The notes beneath the pieces are model-generated. The model did no database searches. It was not told the origin of the DNA and saw nothing but the letters and a program-made list of their open reading frames with translations. Source: Amaranthus tricolor (lineage: Eukaryota; Streptophyta; Magnoliopsida; Caryophyllales; Amaranthaceae). Taken from it: a stretch of 64,000 nt of DNA. The stretch is from NCBI RefSeq assembly GCF_026212465.1, contig NC_080057.1, positions 15,277,269 through 15,341,268 on the forward strand, read 5' to 3'. Both the position numbers and the translations under genes were made by a program. The stretch's first letter is position 1. Every line of letters begins with the position of its first letter. This document shows positions 59,401 through 64,000 of the stretch, piece after piece.

Positions 59401-59918
59401 TATAAATTAGAACTAATTAGTAATTTCGTTATTTAAGATAAGCTATAAGGTGCCCTTTGTAGTAGTTTAGCCAAGAATTTTGCTTGAACTACTATTGTAC
59501 AGGGTCGGCCCTGGGGGTAGGCCAAGAGGGCAATCGCTCAGGTCCTTATTTTGAAAGGCAGAAATAAAATTGGATAAGGGCCCATTTTGATATAAGACTG
59601 TTTGAAAGGGAAAGGCCCCAAAATAATAGATGGAAAAGGAAGTAAGGGCTTAAAATAAACACTAAAAAACACAGGAATCAAATTAGTGGCTTTGGGAAAA
59701 TACAACATTGAACTAATACACCTTTTTTCAGTAGCTTTGGGAAAAGTAATGCCATTGGAAAGGTAAAAATAATTTTTTTGTCTTCAAATCTTAAGTTAAT
59801 AGATGGTTGTAGATACAATTCATCCGATCTTTAATTTCAGTTCAACCTTTAAAGCCTTAGTTTGACTTTTCACATCTTTTTTTTTCCATTCATTATACTG
59901 TTAATTCAATTATTTTTT
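59401..59918. other. Spacer with a possible transposon terminus
   Basis: CAGGGTCGGCCCTGGGGGTA near 59500 is a GC-rich palindromic word of the type found at ends of plant hAT/Mutator-like elements. No second end was found. No gene. Confidence 0.35.
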
Positions 59919-60462
59919 GGGAAATTCCACATGGTAGCATCCAGTTTTCATGAAACGCCAATGATAGCACTTTTTTATGAATTTTCCACATGGTAGCATC
60001 CAATTTATGCACTATCTATTTGCCATAGAATTTTTAGTTAAGTTCTTGTTGAATTTTGTTTAATTCATCATTTTGTAAGTTTTTTCCACATGGTAGCATC
60101 CCGTTTTTGTTCTCAAATGTTTAATTCACCATTTTAACGTTTAATTCACCGTTTAACTCATTAAAGCTCATAAATATTGTAATAATTTTGTTTTCATTCA
60201 AATTGTTGGCATTATAAAGTTCAAAAGAAGCATTTCAAGCACTAAGAAATCGTGAATTAAACATTTGAGAACAAAAATTGGATGCTACCATATGGAAAAA
60301 ACTTACAAAATGATGAATTAAATGGAATTTAACAAAAACTTAACGGAAAATGTTATGACAGTTAGATAGTGCATAAACTGGATGCTACCATGTGGAAAAT
60401 TCTTTAAAAAGTGCTACCATTGGCTTTTCATGAAAACTGAATGCTACCATGTGGAATTTCCC
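59919..60462. mobile_element. Mutator-type foldback MITE with 9-bp target duplication
   Basis: 544 bp, starting GGGAAATTCCACATGGTAGC and ending in its complement. The arms are about 210 bp each and highly similar; each carries the word CCACATGGTAGCATCC three times in varied form. The 9-bp direct repeat TTATTTTTT flanks it at 59910-59918 and 60463-60471. Arm length and 9-bp duplication are the hallmarks of Mutator-like elements. No transposase is encoded, so it depends on one elsewhere. Confidence 0.93.
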
Positions 60463-60841
60463 TTATTTTTTATCAATAAATTCTCAATTGGCCGGGATGC
60501 AGTTTGAAGTTATTTCCAATATTTAAGGTAGTTTCTATTTCCTCTCCTCTTTATTAGTTTGATTTTTTTTTTTTACTATAACCCAAATATTATATTTTCA
60601 TTCATGAATATTTGCAATTAGATGCCCATGAAACCTGCATTGTTGATTTTTCAATGAGAGCAAGAACTTACATTTGGTTTTTTGGAATGTTATAGAAAGT
60701 TGTAATCTTCGGATTTAAATAAGTAAAATTTACCACAATTATTTTATTAAATTAGAGGTTTTTAAGCATTAGTATGCTACAAGTTATCTTCGAGGTACTT
60801 GAAAACTTTTTAATAATAACATTTTATGCCTAACTCTTGAA
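60463..60841. other. Spacer
   Basis: No gene recognised. Confidence 0.35.
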
Positions 60842-61067
60842 TGAGTAGATTAGATAGTGCTAAGATTTGAGTGTGAGATCATAAAGAAGAGAGAAAAGAG
60901 TAGAGGATTTTCATTATTATTGAATGTGTTTTTGTACAACAGCAAAATGATACATGTTACATGTATATAAAGGGGAAACAAATGCTAACAGCTTCTAAGA
61001 GTTTGTTACAAGGAGAGCGACTGTGCGTAACTAACTATATGCTGCTCTATCTTATTGCATGTGAACA
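60842..61067 (-). repeat. 3' LTR of copia element 5
   Basis: On the minus strand it starts TGTTCACATGCAATAAGATA, comparable to TGTTACATG of element 1, and may end near TCTAATCTACTCA. The boundaries are approximate because the other LTR is outside the window. Confidence 0.55.
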
Positions 61068-61937
61068 ATAGAGGGAGTAAGATACTTTGAGTTTGAATAG
61101 AAGCTCCTTGAAGCGAGGGGACGACATAATTTTAGTGAGGAGATCTGCCAGCTGATAGGATGATAAGTAAGCCGCAAAAGACCCTCAAGGACTTTATCAC
61201 GGGTGAAGTGATAGTCGATTTCTATGTGCTTAGTCCGATCATGAAAGACAAGATTACGGCCAATGTGAATGGCATACTGGTTGTCGCAAAGGAGAGTCAC
61301 GGGGCTTAATTTTTAGGAACACCCAATTCTTGTAACAGACGAACAACCCAAGTGACCTCAGAGGCGGCTGCAGCCATAGCTCTGTACTCAGCTTCTAAAC
61401 TAGATCACGAGATAGTGCTTTATTTTTTAGCTTCCAACTAGCAGGGGAAGAACCAAGAAGAAGTGTGTTGGAGAATTATACCCTGACCGGAAGTGTGATG
61501 AACATAAGATAATGTATGGTGCAAAGCAAACAAATGGGAATCACGAGGACTTTGCATATATTGGTTCAACGCTTGAACTGTAAAAGAGAGATCAGGTCTT
61601 GTGTTCATAAGGAAGTTAAGTTTCTCGACTAAACTTCTATAAATGGTGGGATCCGAAAGAAGTGTGTCTTCATGAGCTGAGAGCTTGAGATGTAAAGGCA
61701 AAGGTGTCGTTACCTTTTTGAATGAAGTAATGCCACTGTCAGCAAGAATTTCACATGTGAACTTCTCTTATGTGAGAATAATGCGTTAGAAACATAGCTA
61801 ACTTCAATTCCAAGAAAGAAATGCAAAATGCTCAGATCTTTAATACTAAGGACCTTATGTAAATGTGCTTTGAGAGTGGTGATCTCATTAGAATTATCCC
61901 CTGTAACAAGTATGTCATCGACATAAACAGCTACCAC
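61068..61937 (-). pseudogene. Reverse transcriptase end and RNase H of copia element 5
   Basis: From 61937: VAVYVDDILVTGD with YVDD intact, HFFLGIEVSYV, then a break; NFLMNTRPDLSFTVQAL and HHTLSYVHHTSGQGIIL. The segment that should hold the RNase H Asp (SDSDWA) is deleted between LQHTS and SWFFP near 61440. Then LEAEYRAMAAAASEV with an upstream stop, LLCDNQYAIHIGRN, RTKHIEIDYHFTRDK. RNase H therefore lacks a catalytic residue. Confidence 0.88.
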
Positions 61938-62449
61938 AGTAAAACTATTGGCCCTCTTTTAATGAAGAGATGATAGTCATTCTTGGATTGAGAGTAACCT
62001 TGAAATTGAAGTTCATGTACCAATTTAGCGAGCCATTGTCGCAAAGCTAGTTTGAGTCCATATAGTGACTTCTTGAGACGACAAACTTTGTTCTCAGGAT
62101 TGGGAAGACCCTCGGGCATTCTCATGTATACCTCCTCACTTAAATCACCGTGAAGGAACGCATTGTTAATGTCAAGCTGGTATATGGGCCATTTATTATT
62201 GGTGGCAACGGCGAAAATGCATCTAATGGTGGTCATTTTGACCACAGGAGAAAAAGTTTCTTCGAAATCAATTCCATATTGTTGAGTGAAGCCCTTGGAA
62301 ACCAAAAGTGCCTTATACCGTTCAAGGCTCCTATCGGATTTAAGCTTAACTTTATAAACCCATTTGCTACCTATGGGTCTTTTGCCTATGGGAAAGGAAA
62401 CAATATCCCAAGTGTTATTATGAGACAAGGCAGTAAGCTCTTTATTCAT
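61931..62449 (-). pseudogene. Reverse transcriptase N-terminal part of copia element 5
   Basis: Open frame with NTWDIVSFPIGKRPIGSKW, YKVKLKSDRSLERYKALLV, FEETFSPVVKMTTIRC, QLDINNAFLHGDLSEEVYM and SLYGLKLALRQWLAKL. It shifts frame at IKRGPIVLLW into the YVDD segment. The usual KQAPRQW reads KLALRQW. Well preserved apart from the shift. Confidence 0.9.
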
Positions 62450-62528
62450 TGCTTCAACCCACAGTGGATCACGGGAAGCTGGTTTGTAAGAGGTGGGCTC
62501 AATATAATGAGCATGAAAAGAAACAATA

Positions 62529-63990
62529 TCAATCGATGGTGAGAAGACAAGGCACTATATTGAACAATGCCACACCAATGAGTGTTGACTTGAGCACAGA
62601 CATAATCCTGGAGATGAGGAGCGGGCCGGGAAATCCTTGTAGAATGTCGAGGAGCAGGTATAGAGAGGGTAGGAGAAGGGGGAGAAGGGGTAGTATTAAG
62701 AAGAAATGGGAAAGAAGCAGGTTCTTAGGGAAAAGGTTCTGGATTAGGTAAAGGGAAATTATCAAATGATGGTGTATGACTAAATAACTTCTCATAAGGA
62801 GTTGTCCCATTCAAAGAGGAAAGTGGCACATGATTAATTAAGTATGTGGCATAATGTACACATTCACCCCATAAAATCATTGCTATCTCAAGTAAATGTC
62901 GATGTTTCCTCTTCACTACACCATTTTGCTGAGGTGTATGAGAGCAACTTGTTTGATGTTCAATCCCCTTTTAAAGATAGAATTGAAGTGCGCCTCCTTC
63001 ACATAATTCCTTAGCATGATCTGACCAAATGCTCTTAACAAGAACATTAAACTGTTTTTCAACATAAGCAACAAAGTTTTTGATGGTGACAACATAATCA
63101 CTTTTGCTTTTGAGAAGGTTTAACCAAGTTGTACGAGTGAAATCATCCACTATAGTAAGGAACATAGTACATCCATTCCTTGTTTTATGTCTACAGGGAC
63201 CCTATATATCTACATGCAAAAGTTCCATAGGATAGCATGTCTTTATTACACTATGGGTAAATGACAACTTAGTTTGTTTAACCATTGGACAAAGAGTACA
63301 AAAGTAGTGTGATGACAAGGACTCATGATGAAAAATGGGAAAAAGCGACTTTAGTTTATGAAAAGGCATATGATCTAATCATAGATGCCATAACTTGGCT
63401 TTATTGTGCAACTCATAACTAGCTACATGTGAACTAGAGTATAGCTGATAAGTAGAACTATTGCCTTTTTAAGAAGAAGTAAAAGCTAGACCGGAGGAGG
63501 CATGTGTCAGATTAGCAACATAATAGAGGCCTTGCTTGAATTTACCAAGAAGCCAAGGCTCTTTCATCGAAAGGTCCTGAACAAACACCCATTTGAGTTA
63601 AAAATCACACTACATTGTAAATCATGACACAACTTATGTGTAGAAATTAAGTTGGAGTGGAATGAGGAACATAAAGAACTCCTTTCAATCGAAGACCATT
63701 GGGAAGAAGAACTGTGCCAATACATTACACTTCTATTTGTCTACCATCTGGGATAGTGAAGGTATGTTCTTTATTCTTTAAACAATGTAACTTTCGAAGA
63801 GACTCAAATCAAAAGTCATGTGATCCGAGGCACCACTATCAACAATCCATGTATGAATATTGTTGGCTATTAAACAAAATGTACCTGCTAGGAGTGCGGT
63901 TGTAGTGTCTCTAGAAGTTTCATCATCTATCTTAACATGACCAGAAGTTGTAGCTTAATGGTGTTACAAAAGGTGCATTAATTGTTTGTA
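62529..63990 (-). pseudogene. Protease and integrase of copia element 5
   Basis: Near 63850, WIVDSGASDHMTF keeps the protease Asp. Then frames break repeatedly; LWHLRLGHMPFHKL, a CTLCPM half-finger and LFLTIVDDFTRTTW follow. The integrase core has ELLHVD, SIWSDHAKEL (the usual D-N is D-H) and HTPQQNGVVKRKHRH, in which the catalytic Glu is Lys by codon AAG at 62913-62911. It ends with ATYLINHVPLSSLNG, PYEKLF and then Pro/Leu-rich linker. The deletion before SHTPSFDN removes much of the C-terminal integrase. Confidence 0.88.
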
Positions 63991-64000
63991 TTGAGCAGTT

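Larger units (their letters stand above)
60842..64000 (-). mobile_element. Ty1/copia element 5 (minus), partial at window edge
   Basis: The 3' LTR (about 60842-61067) is followed, in higher coordinates, by RNase H, reverse transcriptase, integrase and protease in reversed order; gag and the 5' LTR lie beyond 64000. It is related to elements 1 and 2 (KHIEIDYHFTRDKVLEGL). Stops, frameshifts, a lost integrase Glu and a deletion in RNase H show it is inactive. Confidence 0.92.

Noticed and set aside
62150..62751. Plus-strand frames of 100-130 codons
   Set aside because: They are antisense shadows of the reverse transcriptase and linker of copia element 5.

Overview
This window looks like repeat-rich, AT-rich nuclear DNA of a flowering plant, probably a eudicot. 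The evidence is plant-type Ty1/copia elements primed by initiator-Met tRNA (TGGTATCAGAGCC-like sites), plant Stowaway and Mutator-type MITEs, a plant DD39D mariner relic, and one intron-containing R2R3-MYB gene of the MYB48/MYB59 type. The species cannot be fixed from the sequence. Only one convincing host gene is present, the MYB gene at 20204-21193 (minus). Almost everything else is mobile DNA, its decay products, or AT-rich spacer.

Layout. 1-6.5 kb: a decayed Ty3/gypsy-like area with a 19-bp tandem array, an LTR-like block, a hAT-like end, a primer-binding-like site, a 350-bp AT microsatellite and a minus-strand gypsy integrase relic. 7.06-12.3 kb: copia element 1 (plus), nearly full length but broken, with a G23 tract at its polypurine site and a truncated 3' LTR. 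13.9-14.8 kb: mariner transposase relic (minus). 16-18.3 kb: two Stowaway-like MITEs and a Helitron-like 3' end. 20.2-21.3 kb: the MYB gene. 23-31 kb: short non-autonomous DNA elements, a roughly 1-kb long-TIR element and a minus-strand copia relic with internal deletion.

32.6-48.7 kb is one nested cluster. Copia element 2 (plus, very decayed) is split by copia element 3 (minus, Tnt1/Tork-like, 37318-48404). Element 3 was itself entered by a 4052-bp TG...CA element with 5-bp target duplications (42104-46155), which sits in its gag start, and by a 1370-bp insert in its 5' LTR (46804-48173). A MITE also sits in the pol of element 2.

50.7-53.9 kb: copia element 4, a compact 3.2-kb relative of element 3. 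It has two 852-bp LTRs, a perfect 5-bp target duplication and one uninterrupted gag-protease ORF, but no integrase, reverse transcriptase or RNase H. It is the best candidate for a recently active, non-autonomous element.

54-60.5 kb: a Helitron-like end, a second copy of the MITE found in element 2, a 520-bp foldback containing a string of TTTGTTCGCTGTTA-type palindromes, two inverted copies of another MITE, a SINE-like tRNA-derived head, a Stowaway MITE and a Mutator-type foldback with a perfect 9-bp target duplication. 60.8-64 kb: copia element 5 (minus), broken, running off the window. The most unusual structures are the palindrome-rich foldback at 56.6-57.1 kb, the gag-protease-only copia element, and the alternative splice donor in the MYB gene.
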